From Methylobacterium marchantiae (lineage in GTDB: Bacteria; Pseudomonadota; Alphaproteobacteria; Rhizobiales; Beijerinckiaceae): 64,000 nucleotides of DNA. Each line of letters begins with the position of its first letter. Positions within the stretch are counted from its first letter, which is position 1. The notes below the pieces were generated by a model. It was given only the letters and a program-made list of their open reading frames with translations. It searched no databases and had not been told where the DNA came from. The stretch is from NCBI RefSeq assembly GCF_022179405.1, contig NZ_BPQT01000018.1, forward strand, positions 1 to 64,000, read 5' to 3'. The position numbers and the translations under genes were made by a program. Shown here one piece after another: positions 43,902 to 52,961 of this stretch.

Positions 43902-44630
43902 CGAGGGCGAGGTCTTCCTGGTGGCCGAATTACCGTAGGTGCCGCTTCTCGGGTGAGGCAATCCGTGTGCCGAGGGGGAGTGCCACATGGGAGAATTCCA
44001 TATGCCTATACTTCGGGATGGAGGGCGCATCAGTGTGCCGATAATCGCCGTCGATCGAAGGAGACCGGGTCGGACAGGCTTTCATGCAGCGATCGGCAAA
44101 TGACCGCGTGCCGTCGCGTTGACGATGAATGACCAATCACCACCAGGGCGACCGAGGGAATCGACGGCCACATCGCCTCGATCCAGAGGTCCACGGATCA
44201 GGCGGTATCGGCGATCAAAAGCATCACGGCCTCGGTCGAAGAACAGGGCGCAGCCACACGAGAGATCGCCCGCAAGGTCGGTCAAGCCGCCACTGCTACC
44301 GGCGAGGTCACGGTGAACATCGCGGGCGTGGCGGGAGCCGCCGAGGAGGCGGGTGCGGCGGCCAGCCGGGCTCTCGGCGCAGCATCCGAACTCTCGCGCC
44401 GATCCGAGCATCTGAATGCCGAACTGAGCCGTTTCCTCGCGACGATCCCGTCGCCTGATCGGATATCAGCGCTCTGCGCGGATCGGGACCGCGTAAAGCC
44501 GGCACTGGGACCGATAGGACGCGAGCCCCGTGACCCAACCGATATCGAGGCCGATGTCGGGAGGCGTATCGAACCGTTCCTGAATGTGGGATGCGAAGGG
44601 AAGAGAGACCGATTGGCTCAACGGGTCGTC
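43902..44630. other. Decayed region between small proteins and uraDH
   Basis: Apart from the chemoreceptor remnant at 44128-44460, I see no gene in these bases. The 3' end of the leftward uraDH gene is at 44631. The patchwork of short frames and the gene remnant suggest past deletion or rearrangement. Confidence 0.5.
44128..44460 (+). pseudogene. Remnant of a methyl-accepting chemotaxis protein C-terminus
   Basis: The plus-strand translation from 44128 reads through a typical chemoreceptor tail: IASIQRSTDQAVSAIKSIT, then SVEEQGAATREIARKVGQAA, TGEVTVNIAGVAGAAEE and AASELSRRSEHLNAELSRFL. An in-frame TGA lies just before it and there is no sensor domain, HAMP or membrane segment, nor a full signalling hairpin tip. 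About a dozen residues usually found between the SIT and SVEEQ blocks are missing. After the homology ends the frame runs on antisense into the uraDH gene. This is a decayed fragment, not a working receptor. Confidence 0.75.
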
Positions 44631-45527
44631 TCAGCTCCCGCGATAGGTCTGATAGCTCCACGGGCTCGCCACCAGGGGCACGTGATAATGACCTTCTGGA
44701 TCGCCGACCCCGAATCGAAGGGTGACGATATCGAGGAAGGGTGGTTCCGGCAGTCCCGGATGCGTTTGCCGGAAATGATCGCCGATGTGGAAGCGCAACT
44801 CGTAGGCCGCGATCGGCACCGGCCGCCCGCCGATGAGGGGGGCATCGGTGCGTCCGTCGGAATTGGTGATCGTGCTGACTACGAGCGCTGACTTGTCGTC
44901 GGAGACCCATTCGAACAGCGACACCGCGACCCCGGCTGCCGGTCTGCCCGAAGCCGTGTCGAGCACATGGGTGGAAATTCGTCCCGTCGTGCGCAGTGGC
45001 CCTTCCCCCGCTACGAGAGCATTGAGGCGGATCGCGGCGATGCGAAACACCTCCTCCTGTGCCGTTGCCCGCTCCACGTCCGGCATCGAGGCCACGCGCC
45101 GTTCGAACGTGTCGAGGAGCGAGGCACGGCCGTGGCGCTTGATGCACAGAATGAAGGGAAAGCCGAACTTCTCGGAGTAGGCGGCGTTCAAGGCCTCGAA
45201 CCGCGCGTACTCGGCATCCGACAGCCGGTCGAGCCCAGCGGAGGCTTGTTCCGCGATCGAATCCGGAGCGATGTCGCCGGATCGGGCGGCGCGTCCCGCC
45301 AGCTCGGGATGGCCGGTGAGGAGCGCGAGACGATCCTCGTCCGAGGCCCTCTCCACCGCGCTCCGCATCGCCGCGAACAGGTCCGCAACCGTAGCGAAGG
45401 GACGCCGGCCGGCCGCGACCTCGGCGACCCAGGGAGCGTGTTCGAACACCGCGCCAAGCGCCGACACGAAGTCCGGGACTGTCGCCGCGTTGAGTTCCGT
45501 CAGGTCGAGGGCTGAAGGAAGGATCAT
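44631..45527 (-). CDS. UraD-UraH fusion: OHCU decarboxylase / 5-hydroxyisourate hydrolase
   Basis: 298 residues from ATG 45527 (ATG 45542 is possible). Residues ~1-170 are OHCU decarboxylase: LNAATVPDFVSALGAVFEHAPW, catalytic His73 in TGHPELAG and EKFGFPFILCIKR. Residues ~183-298 are 5-hydroxyisourate hydrolase (transthyretin-related): STHVLDTASGRPAAG, a central H-rich strand and the C-terminal YRGS tetrapeptide. The protein turns the unstable uricase product HIU into OHCU and then S-allantoin in one chain. Divergent from the permease-uricase operon, sharing a ~213-base promoter region. Confidence 0.94.
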   Translation of the reverse strand: MILPSALDLTELNAATVPDFVSALGAVFEHAPWVAEVAAGRRPFATVADLFAAMRSAVERASDEDRLALLTGHPELAGRAARSGDIAPDSIAEQASAGLDRLSDAEYARFEALNAAYSEKFGFPFILCIKRHGRASLLDTFERRVASMPDVERATAQEEVFRIAAIRLNALVAGEGPLRTTGRISTHVLDTASGRPAAGVAVSLFEWVSDDKSALVVSTITNSDGRTDAPLIGGRPVPIAAYELRFHIGDHFRQTHPGLPEPPFLDIVTLRFGVGDPEGHYHVPLVASPWSYQTYRGS

Positions 45528-45740
45528 GACGCCTGTCGTCATTGGATCATGCGGCTCCGCCAATCGTCCCGGATTTGTCTTGGCTCGTTCATAGCAGGCA
45601 ATGGGCCAAGACAAGAAAACGCGAAGACCGGCAGGCAGAAGCCGGCCTCGCGCCAGTGCCGCCGGTTGCTTCGCTGGCACATCGCTTGCGGGGGCAATGG
45701 CTGAGATGGATGAGCCGCGCAGGGGCTGGGCGGCGGGTCC

Positions 45741-47141
45741 ATGGACGGAGCCTTGGCATTGATCGAAAGCTCGCTCTCCAAGACCGATCCTGCTCCAAGG
45801 ATGGAACGGCCCGCCGAAGAAATCGCGCCGGCCGCTCTGGTCTTCCTCGGCCTCCAGCACGTCCTCGTCATGTATGCCGGTGCCGTGGCGGTGCCGCTCA
45901 TCGTCGGGCGTGCGCTGGGCCTGGCACCGGAGCAGGTCGCGCTCCTCGTCAGCGCCGATCTCTTCGCCTGCGGCCTCGCCACTCTGGTCCAGTCCTGGGG
46001 CATGCCCGGCATCGGCATCCGCATGCCGGTGATGATGGGCGTCACCTTCGCGGCTGTGACGCCGATGGTCGCCATGGGCACGAACCCCGATCTCGGGCTC
46101 ACCGGCATCTACGGGGCGGTGATCGTCGCCGGCCTGTTCGCCTTCCTGGCCGGTCCTTTGGTCGGTCGGCTCCTGCCGCTTTTTCCTCCGGTCGTCACCG
46201 GCACGGTCATCCTCGTCATCGGCGTCTCGCTGATGAGGGTCGGTGTGAACTGGGCGGCCGGCGGTATCGGCAACCCGCAATACGGCGCACCGGTCTATCT
46301 CGGCATCGCGCTCTTCGTCCTCGCGGTGATCCTGCTTCTCACGCGCTATGCCAGGGGCTTCGTCGCCTCGGCCTCGGTGCTCATCGGGATCGTCGCCGGT
46401 ATGCTGGCCGCGAGCCTCTTCGGCCTCGTTGATCTCACCCGTGTCGGCACCGCGCCCTGGCTCGATATCGTGCGTCCCTTCGCCTTCGGCTGGCCGAAAT
46501 TCGATCTCGTGGCGAGCCTGACGCTCTGCCTCGTGATGGTGGTGGTGATGATCGAATCCACCGGCATGTTCCTGGCGCTGGCCGAGATCACCGATGACCC
46601 GGTCGATGAGGAGCGGCTCGGTCGCGGCCTGCGCGCCGACGGGCTCGGCACGCTGCTGGGCGGCGTGTTCAACACCTTCCCGTACAGCTCCTTCTCGCAG
46701 AATATCGGCCTCGTCGGGGTCACGGGCGTTCGCTCGCGCTATGTGGCGGTGGTGGGTGGTTTCATCATGCTCGGCCTCGGCCTGATCCCGAAGCTCGCCG
46801 CCCTCGTGGAGGCGGTGCCGCAATGCGTCCTCGGAGGGGCCGGCCTCGTAATGTTCGGGATGGTGGCGGCCACCGGTGCGCGTATCCTCGGAGCGGTCGA
46901 CTTCGCGCGCAACCGCAACAACCTCTTCATCGTCGCCGTGTCGGTGGGCTTCGGCTTGATCCCCCTCGTGGCGCCGAACTTCTTCAAGCAGATGCCGCAT
47001 GCACTGCATCCGCTGCTCGAATCCGGCATCCTGCTCGCGGCTCTCGCGGCGGTGGCGCTGAATCTGTTCTTCAACGGCCTCGGCGACGCGGCATCCGCAC
47101 GCTCGGAGGCGACCCGCATCGCCCATGTGGCCGAGGCCTGA
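45741..47141 (+). CDS. NCS2 purine (urate/xanthine) permease
   Basis: 466 residues with about 14 spans. NAT/NCS2 hallmarks: His40 in LGLQHVLVMYAG (TM1), Glu272 in MIESTGMF (TM8) and the signature QNIGLVGVTGVRSR beginning Gln320-Asn321 (TM10). The family imports purines by proton symport; location directly before uricase favours urate or xanthine. An internal ATG at 45801 is an alternative start. The uricase gene follows after 22 bases, so the two are one operon. Confidence 0.92.
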   Translation: MDGALALIESSLSKTDPAPRMERPAEEIAPAALVFLGLQHVLVMYAGAVAVPLIVGRALGLAPEQVALLVSADLFACGLATLVQSWGMPGIGIRMPVMMGVTFAAVTPMVAMGTNPDLGLTGIYGAVIVAGLFAFLAGPLVGRLLPLFPPVVTGTVILVIGVSLMRVGVNWAAGGIGNPQYGAPVYLGIALFVLAVILLLTRYARGFVASASVLIGIVAGMLAASLFGLVDLTRVGTAPWLDIVRPFAFGWPKFDLVASLTLCLVMVVVMIESTGMFLALAEITDDPVDEERLGRGLRADGLGTLLGGVFNTFPYSSFSQNIGLVGVTGVRSRYVAVVGGFIMLGLGLIPKLAALVEAVPQCVLGGAGLVMFGMVAATGARILGAVDFARNRNNLFIVAVSVGFGLIPLVAPNFFKQMPHALHPLLESGILLAALAAVALNLFFNGLGDAASARSEATRIAHVAEA

Positions 47142-47163
47142 GCCAAACGATAAGGAACCGATC

Positions 47164-48006
47164 ATGGCCCTGACGGCGTCGACCTATGGCAAAGGACGGG
47201 TACGGGTGATGCGGTTAGCGCGGGACGGCGACCATCACACCCCCCGCGAACTCGACCTGAAGGTATTAATGAAGGGCGTCTTCGATCGCGCCTGGACTGC
47301 GGGCGACAACCGTGCCTGCGTCGCCACCGATAGCGTCAAGAACATCGTCAACGTCACGGCGGCAAACAACCTCTCGGCGGAAAAGGAAGCCTTCGTCGGC
47401 GCCTTGGCATCCGTCTTCCTCGACACCTATCCTCAGGTCGAGGAAATTGTGATCGAGGCGCGCGAGACCCGTTGGCTGCGGCATGCCTTCGCCGGTGAGC
47501 CGCACGGCCACACCTTCACCCTGGATGGCAACGGCCTCGGCTTCGTCAAGCTTACCGCCAGCCGCACCGGATCGGTGCTGAAATCCGGCCTGCGCGGCTA
47601 CACCTTCATGAAGACGACCCAGTCCGGCTGGGCCGATTTCGTCGACGACCATTTCCGCACGCTTCCCGATACGACCGACCGCATCGCCGCGACCAGCATG
47701 GACGCGACCTGGACCTGGAACGGCATCCCCACAGACTACGCTACCGCCAACGCCCTCGTCCTGGCGATCCTGATCGAGGTATTCGCCACCACCTACAGCA
47801 GCAGCGTCCAGGACAGCATGTACCGGATGGGAGAAGCGGTGCTGGCCGCGATCCCGGAGATCGCCGAGATCGCATTCGCCATGCCCAACAAGCACTACAT
47901 CCCGATCAATCTCTCGCCCTTCGGCCTCGATAACCCGAATGCGGTGTTCCTGCCCACCGATGAGCCGCATGGTCAGATCGAGGCCACGATCGGGCGGGAG
48001 GGTTGA
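47164..48006 (+). CDS. Urate oxidase (uricase, cofactor-independent)
   Basis: 280 residues, normal size for the tunnelling-fold uricase. Catalytic residues are in place: Lys10 in TYGKGRV, Thr55 in VATDSVKN and His244 in MPNKHYIPINLSPFG. The SSSVQDSMYRMGEAVL block is also typical. It oxidises urate to 5-hydroxyisourate with O2, releasing H2O2, and supplies the substrate of the UraD-UraH fusion encoded next door. AAGGA lies 7 bases before ATG 47164. No peroxisomal or secretion signal; cytosolic. Confidence 0.96.
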   Translation: MALTASTYGKGRVRVMRLARDGDHHTPRELDLKVLMKGVFDRAWTAGDNRACVATDSVKNIVNVTAANNLSAEKEAFVGALASVFLDTYPQVEEIVIEARETRWLRHAFAGEPHGHTFTLDGNGLGFVKLTASRTGSVLKSGLRGYTFMKTTQSGWADFVDDHFRTLPDTTDRIAATSMDATWTWNGIPTDYATANALVLAILIEVFATTYSSSVQDSMYRMGEAVLAAIPEIAEIAFAMPNKHYIPINLSPFGLDNPNAVFLPTDEPHGQIEATIGREG

Positions 48007-48071
48007 TACCGGACTGAACGCTCCGGTCGACACACTGGTGCAGCTTGCGGCTCGACAGTAATGCCTTTGGT

Positions 48072-48566
48072 ATGCGGCGCGTGATCGTCATGGGGCCGCC
48101 CGGAAGCGGGAAGTCGACGCTGGCGAGACGCCTCGGTGCCGCGCGCGGATTGCCGGTCTTCCATCTCGATCAGGTTTATTTTCGCCCAGGCTGGGAGCCC
48201 GTGCCGGATTTGGAATTCCGCGCCGAGGTCGAGCGCCTTGCCGCACTATCCCGCTGGGTCATCGACGGAAATGACACCGGCGTGATCGGTCCGCGTTTCG
48301 AGGCCGCTGACACTCTCGTCTATCTCGATCTGCCGGGCTGGCCGACGATGTCGCGCGTGATCCGGCGTCTGATGGTCAGCTATGGTCGGGCCCGACCTGA
48401 TGCGGCGTGAGGGTGCCCGGAACGGATCGATGCCGAGTTCCTGCGCTATGTCTGGACCTGGAACCGGACCAGGCGGGCGAAGAACCTCGACATGATCGGA
48501 CGGTTTCCCGGCAGGGTGGTCGTTCTGACTGGCCGGATGCAGCAGCTACGGTTCAAGGGCACATGA
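48072..48566 (+). pseudogene. P-loop kinase-like (topology modulation protein family) interrupted by TGA
   Basis: From ATG 48072 the frame encodes Walker A GPPGSGKST, FHLDQVYFRPGWEP, RWVIDGND and LVYLDLPGWPTMSRVIRRL, as in adenylate-kinase-like DNA topology modulation (FlaR-like) proteins. A single in-frame TGA at 48408-48410 interrupts it. The same frame then continues with the family's C-terminal part (GCPERIDAEFLRYVWTWNR, RRAKNL, FPGRVVVLTGR) to TGA at 48566, giving 164 codons in all, the expected family length. No indel is needed; one substitution explains it. It may be a recent pseudogene or a sequencing error; readthrough is possible but unsupported. Confidence 0.85.
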
Positions 48567-48659
48567 ACGCGTGCGTTCGCAGATGGCAGGGACGGGTGTC
48601 ATCGCATGTTCGCTCTCGCTAGAGTCCTGCCGGACATTTCAGGAAACTCACGCTCGCCC

Positions 48660-50090
48660 ATGCCATCACCCCGTACCGCCGCGAAGCACATCGAACTCGG
48701 CGCCGATTTCTACGATATCGTCGCCGCTGCCGATTTTCCGAAGACGATCCTGCGCTATCGCAACCGGGCCTGGTCGGATCGGGTCGGGCTCGGTGCCCTT
48801 TCGGATGAGGAATGGATCGCGCATTTCGGCCGGTTCCAGCCGCTCCGCGGAAGCCTGCCCCAGCCCCTGGCCCTGCGTTATCACGGTCACCAGTTTCGCT
48901 CGTATAACCCGGATCTCGGCGACGGGCGTGGCTTCCTGTTTGCGCAGCTTCACGACCTTTCCGACGGCCGCCTCCTCGATCTCGCCACCAAAGGCAGCGG
49001 CACTACACCCTGGTCGCGCACGGCCGATGGGCGGCTGACCCTGAAGGGCGGCATGCGCGAGATCCTCGCCACCTCCATGCTGGAGGCATTGGGCGTCAAC
49101 ACCTCGAAGACCTTCAGCCTGATCGAGACCGGCGAGGAACTGGAGCGCGGCGACGAGCCCTCCCCCACCCGCTCCAGCGTGCTCGTGCGGCTCAGCCATT
49201 CCCATATCCGCATCGGCAGCTTCCAGCGTCTGCTGGCTCTGGATGAGCCGCACAACATCCAGAAGCTGCTCGACTATTCGGTGCGCACCTACCTGCCGCA
49301 GGCTTGGCGCGAGGAAACCGGGCCTCGCGCGGTAGCCTTCCTGGAGGAAGTCTGCCGGCTCGTGGCGCGTACAGGCGCCCAGTGGATGGCCGCGGGCTTC
49401 GTCCACGGTGTGCTCAACACCGACAACATCAACATCACTGGCGAGAGCTTCGACTACGGCCCATGGCGCTTCGCGCCCACGAGCGACCCCGCCTTCACCG
49501 CGGCCTATTTCGATGTGCAGGGGCTCTACAGTTTCGGCCGACAGCCGGAGGCCCTGTTCTGGAACCTCAGCCGCCTCGCGGAATGCCTGATGCCCCTGGC
49601 CGATCGTGACGCACTCGAGGAGGCGTTGAAGGCGTTCGGGCCGAGCCTGCAGGATGCCTTCGCTGAGGCCCTCCTTGGTCGCCTCGGTCTCGCCAAGCCC
49701 GCGGAGGAAGCGGATCTGCACAAGTTCGTCGCCGCCTTCTGGGGTTTTCTCGCGAGAAGTCGGGCTCCGTTCGAGCAGACGTTCTTCGACTGGTACGGTG
49801 GCCTCGCCAGTGCCGGGCGCGCGGCGGCGAGCCCTTCGGCCTCACTCTACGAAGGCGAGGATTTCGCCACCGTCCGAGCCAGCCTCGCACGCTTTTCCCC
49901 GGCGGAGAATGCACGACTCGACCACCCGTATTTCACGAGGAGGGAGCCGTGCACCATGCTGATCGACGAGGTCGAGGCCTTGTGGGACCCCATCGCCGCG
50001 AGCGACGACTGGTCGGCGCTCCATGCCAAGCTCGACGCGATCGCCGAGATGGCGGAAGCCTATGGCACGGCGCCTGCAGCCCTCACCTGA
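48660..50090 (+). CDS. selO: Protein adenylyltransferase SelO (YdiU family)
   Basis: 476 residues from ATG 48660; an upstream ATG at 48606 has atypical codons. SelO is a pseudokinase fold that transfers AMP to Ser/Thr/Tyr of proteins in redox stress. Visible motifs: LRYHGHQF, LGDGRGFLFAQ, the nucleotide-binding TKGSGTTPWSR and LKGGMREILATSMLEALG, then the metal/catalytic GFVHGVLNTDNINI and DYGPWRF. The C-terminus lacks the Cys/Sec found in many SelO proteins. Lies downstream of the uricase operon and the interrupted kinase; a functional link is not evident. Confidence 0.88.
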   Translation: MPSPRTAAKHIELGADFYDIVAAADFPKTILRYRNRAWSDRVGLGALSDEEWIAHFGRFQPLRGSLPQPLALRYHGHQFRSYNPDLGDGRGFLFAQLHDLSDGRLLDLATKGSGTTPWSRTADGRLTLKGGMREILATSMLEALGVNTSKTFSLIETGEELERGDEPSPTRSSVLVRLSHSHIRIGSFQRLLALDEPHNIQKLLDYSVRTYLPQAWREETGPRAVAFLEEVCRLVARTGAQWMAAGFVHGVLNTDNINITGESFDYGPWRFAPTSDPAFTAAYFDVQGLYSFGRQPEALFWNLSRLAECLMPLADRDALEEALKAFGPSLQDAFAEALLGRLGLAKPAEEADLHKFVAAFWGFLARSRAPFEQTFFDWYGGLASAGRAAASPSASLYEGEDFATVRASLARFSPAENARLDHPYFTRREPCTMLIDEVEALWDPIAASDDWSALHAKLDAIAEMAEAYGTAPAALT

Positions 50091-50167
50091 CGCGACGGCC
50101 CTGTTTCGGACACACCGCTGCGTAGTTTTCAACGATGGCGGCGAGTGACGTTCGCCGGGACGGCACG

Positions 50168-50722
50168 ATGACGGACATTCAAATTACGGCAGGCTCCTTC
50201 GGCGATGGAGGAGCCATTTATGAAAACGGAATCTTCCGCCTGCCCAACGGGGAAGTCCGCGGGGTGGAGGATCTCGTCGATCTCGGCATGCCGACCGAGC
50301 CGGGTCCCGAGCATTGGAGCGGCGACATCGTGCGCGGTCTTCAAGGCGCCCTCACCACCACGACCAAGGCCCTGCCGTCGCCGTTCGGCTTCGCCGCCTC
50401 TTTCGTCGGTATCGGGCTCGACGCCTTCGAATCGTCGGCCAAAGCCGCCGTGATCCTGTCGGCGACCTTCTCCGATGGAGCCTGCGCGACGATCGCTGCC
50501 GATCGCGTCATCGCAGCCAGCATTCGACACGATCGCGAGGTGGTCCGCCTCGCCCTCCTGCGGAATCCGCCCGCCCCATCGGCTGCGCCGTTGCCGGCAC
50601 CCGAGCCTTCGATCGCAGCGCCTGATCCGGCCGATCCGATCCTGACCTCGATGTTCCAGTACGAGAAGCGCAAGGGCCGCCTGCGCCGCGTGGCCTCCGA
50701 GAAGACGCCTCAGGAAACCTGA
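50168..50722 (+). CDS. Hypothetical protein
   Basis: 184 residues from ATG 50168 (GGGACGG upstream; an ORF start at 50135 is possible). No signal peptide. The first ~120 residues are mixed alpha/beta with a hydrophobic stretch (PFGFAASFVGIGLDAFE); ~130-165 is a Pro/Ala linker; the end is basic (YEKRKGRLRRVASEK). Codon use matches real genes here. I do not recognise the family. Confidence 0.6.
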   Translation: MTDIQITAGSFGDGGAIYENGIFRLPNGEVRGVEDLVDLGMPTEPGPEHWSGDIVRGLQGALTTTTKALPSPFGFAASFVGIGLDAFESSAKAAVILSATFSDGACATIAADRVIAASIRHDREVVRLALLRNPPAPSAAPLPAPEPSIAAPDPADPILTSMFQYEKRKGRLRRVASEKTPQET

Positions 50723-50942
50723 GCGTTCACCGGAGACGACCGGCTCGGTCGCATTCCCTTCGCCCTGTCGAGTGGAGCCAAGCGCCATTCGCCTGTGAGC
50801 TAGCATGCGAACTGCCGTAGCGTTTGGAGGTTGAGCTATCCGCGGAGAGCCACCGCGGCGACACGTCTCGATGCGGGCTTCCAGATCATCTCGCGCTCGA
50901 CCCTCGATTCCGGAAAACGCGGGGCGGCGCCAGGAGAGAAGC

Positions 50943-51335
50943 CTATTCCTCGATGACGCTCACATGCGCGGCTACGACCTTCCAGCCGTCGGCGAAGCGG
51001 ATCCAGGTCTGGCTCTGCCGTCCGACCTTTCCGGGTGATCCCTCGCGGCGGAACAGAGTCATCGCCACTGCGGCGTCGCGTCCGTAGGTGGTGATGACCG
51101 TCTCTGAGAGGGTGCGTTTCAGCCCTACCGGTGACCGGACGCGGCGGAAGGCGCGGATCGCATCCATCCCGTAGAGATTCTCAGTCCCGCCATAACGGAT
51201 GGTGCGGGCATCGTCGTGGAACAGGGCTTCCAGAGTCGCCACGTCGTTGCCCACGAGAGCGGCCTCGTAGGCGGCGAAGGCGGCCTCGACCTCGGCAATC
51301 ACGTCGGGAGCATCGATCGTCATCAGGATGCTCAT
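50943..51335 (-). CDS. hpxZ: AtzH/HpxZ-like protein (DUF3225, NTF2-like)
   Basis: 130 residues from ATG 51335, overlapping the AtzE-like stop by 4 bases (ATGA). NTF2-like fold with VIAEVEAAFAAYEAALVGNDV, LFHDDARTIRYGGTENLYG, AMTLFRREGSPGKVGRQSQTWIR in part, and VVAAHVSVIEE. HpxZ is found in oxalurate/purine operons, and AtzH in cyanuric acid operons, where it acts on a dicarboxyurea-type intermediate. Last gene of the leftward five-gene operon. Which of the two roles applies cannot be told from sequence alone. Confidence 0.85.
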   Translation of the reverse strand: MSILMTIDAPDVIAEVEAAFAAYEAALVGNDVATLEALFHDDARTIRYGGTENLYGMDAIRAFRRVRSPVGLKRTLSETVITTYGRDAAVAMTLFRREGSPGKVGRQSQTWIRFADGWKVVAAHVSVIEE

Positions 51336-52708
51336 AGGATCGCGTGCGGCGCCGAGACGATGCCTGTCTTTTCCAAGTGTCGGGCGACCCTGAGAGCCAG
51401 ATTCTCGCGCCACGGGGCGGCGATGATCTGGACACCGAGCGGCAGGCCCTCATCGAGTCGCATCGGCACTGCCACGACGGGCAGGCCGATGAAGGAGATC
51501 GGCTGAGTGAAGACGCCGATATTCGCCCGCACCGGAAGCGTCACCCCATCGAGCACGAAGGTGGTCTGTCCGGATTTCGGCGCCCGACACGGGGTCGAGG
51601 GCGCCAGGATGATGTCGACCTCGCGGAAGAGATCGAGCATCGCCGCCCGGTACCATCGACGGAAGCGCTGCGCGCGCTCGACGAAGGGCGCCGGGATCAT
51701 CGATCCCGCGATCAGCCGGTCGCGCACGGCCGGGTCGAAATCGGCGGCGCGCGTCCGCAGCCGGTCGAGATGCAGGGCTGCTCCCTCTGCGGCGGTGATG
51801 AGATAGGCCGCCGCCCGCGCCCGCGCGGCTTGCGGGATCTCGACGCGCTGCTCGCAGCCAAGCGCTGATGCGATGGCGGCCACCGCCGCGAAGGCCTCCG
51901 GATCGCCGCCTCGGGCGAAGTAACCGCCGGCGACGGCGATGCGAAGGTCGCCGATGCCGTCATCGATGCCTGGAATGATGAGATCGGGTTCGCGGGTGGT
52001 GGCCGCCGGATCATCCGGGTCGGGCCCCTGCATGGCGTCATAGGATAGGGCGAGATCGGTGACGCTGCGTGCCATCGGCCCGAGATGATCGAGGCTGCCG
52101 ACGAAGGGGAAGCTTCCGGCCCGCGTCAAGCGGCCATAGGTCGGCTTCAGCCCGAAGCAGCCGCAGAAGGCGGAGGGCACCCGGATCGAGCCGTTGGTGT
52201 CCGATCCGAGGGCCAAGGGGACGAGCCCAGCGCCGATGGCGCCTCCGGAACCGCCGGACGAGCCCCCCGACATGCGGCCGAGATCGTGCGGATTCCGCGT
52301 CGGGCCGTCATGAACGTTCTCGCCCGTGAAATCATAGGCGTATTCGCCCATGTTGAGACCGCCGACGAGGATCGCCCCGGCCGCCTCCAGCCGTCGCACC
52401 AGGGCGCCGTCACGGGTGGCGGGAGGCAGGTCGCGGTTGATCTTCGCGCCGGCACGCGTCGGCAGGCCTTCGATGTCGATGAGGTTCTTCACCGCGAAGG
52501 GCACCCCCGCAAGCGGTCCCAATGCCTCCCCGCGTGCTCGCGCCGCATCGACAGTTTCGGCCTTCCGTAGGGCGCGCTCCGGCAGCACGTCGGTGAAGGC
52601 GTTGACCGATGCATCCACCCGCGCGATCCGCGCCAGGACGGCCTCGACCACATCGCGTGCGCTAGTTGCCCCGTCCCTGACGGACGCGGCGATATCGGCC
52701 GCGTGCAT
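51332..52708 (-). CDS. atzE: AtzE family amidase
   Basis: 458 residues from ATG 52708 (GTG 52726 is possible). Amidase-signature enzyme with the Ser-cisSer-Lys triad: Lys74 in FAVKNLIDIEG, Ser150 in MSGGSSGGSGG, Ser174 in GSDTNGSIRVPSAFCG. AtzE hydrolyses 1-carboxybiuret in cyanuric acid breakdown, in complex with AtzG; homologues beside purine genes may act on oxalurate or other ureides. The small AtzG subunit gene ends 27 bases before, and AtzH/HpxZ overlaps the 3' end, the conserved atzG-atzE-atzH order. Substrate not determined. Confidence 0.9.
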   Translation of the reverse strand: MHAADIAASVRDGATSARDVVEAVLARIARVDASVNAFTDVLPERALRKAETVDAARARGEALGPLAGVPFAVKNLIDIEGLPTRAGAKINRDLPPATRDGALVRRLEAAGAILVGGLNMGEYAYDFTGENVHDGPTRNPHDLGRMSGGSSGGSGGAIGAGLVPLALGSDTNGSIRVPSAFCGCFGLKPTYGRLTRAGSFPFVGSLDHLGPMARSVTDLALSYDAMQGPDPDDPAATTREPDLIIPGIDDGIGDLRIAVAGGYFARGGDPEAFAAVAAIASALGCEQRVEIPQAARARAAAYLITAAEGAALHLDRLRTRAADFDPAVRDRLIAGSMIPAPFVERAQRFRRWYRAAMLDLFREVDIILAPSTPCRAPKSGQTTFVLDGVTLPVRANIGVFTQPISFIGLPVVAVPMRLDEGLPLGVQIIAAPWRENLALRVARHLEKTGIVSAPHAIL

Positions 52709-52734
52709 CGTGCTCGGATCGCTCACGCCGCCGC

Positions 52735-52941
52735 TCACGCCGTGAAGACCGGAGCCGGCTCCGCCTCGTCGGGCAGCGGAAATTCCGCGACGAGGCCGGC
52801 CGCCGCATGGAGGACGGTGAGGTTCGCCCCCACCGCCGCGACCCATGCCGGATCGAGGGGAAGGCCCAGAAAGGCGGATGCGGCATCGATATAGGTGTCG
52901 AACCCGCCCGATGCGGGCTCCGTCTTCGGCATCTCGGCCAT
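52735..52941 (-). CDS. atzG: AtzG-like small subunit (DUF4089)
   Basis: 68 residues. ATG 52941 is preferred because GGAAGGA lies 9 bases upstream; ATG 52950 is the alternative. The pattern DTYIDAASAFLGLPLDPAWVA and VGANLTVLHAAAGLVAEFP is that of AtzG, a small helical protein that is required to fold and complex with AtzE amidase, similar to GatC with GatA. It lies between the permease and atzE on the same strand. Confidence 0.85.
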   Translation of the reverse strand: MAEMPKTEPASGGFDTYIDAASAFLGLPLDPAWVAAVGANLTVLHAAAGLVAEFPLPDEAEPAPVFTA

Positions 52942-52961
52942 CGTCGTCATTCCTTCCGTCT

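Noticed and set aside
45543-47165. N-terminal extension of the uraDH frame through the permease gene
   Set aside because: It is antisense to an intact NCS2 permease; the UraD fold begins at the ATG near 45527.
48408-48410. TGA as a selenocysteine codon
   Set aside because: The family has no selenoprotein members known to me, the position is not catalytic, and no SECIS-like stem was evident just after it.
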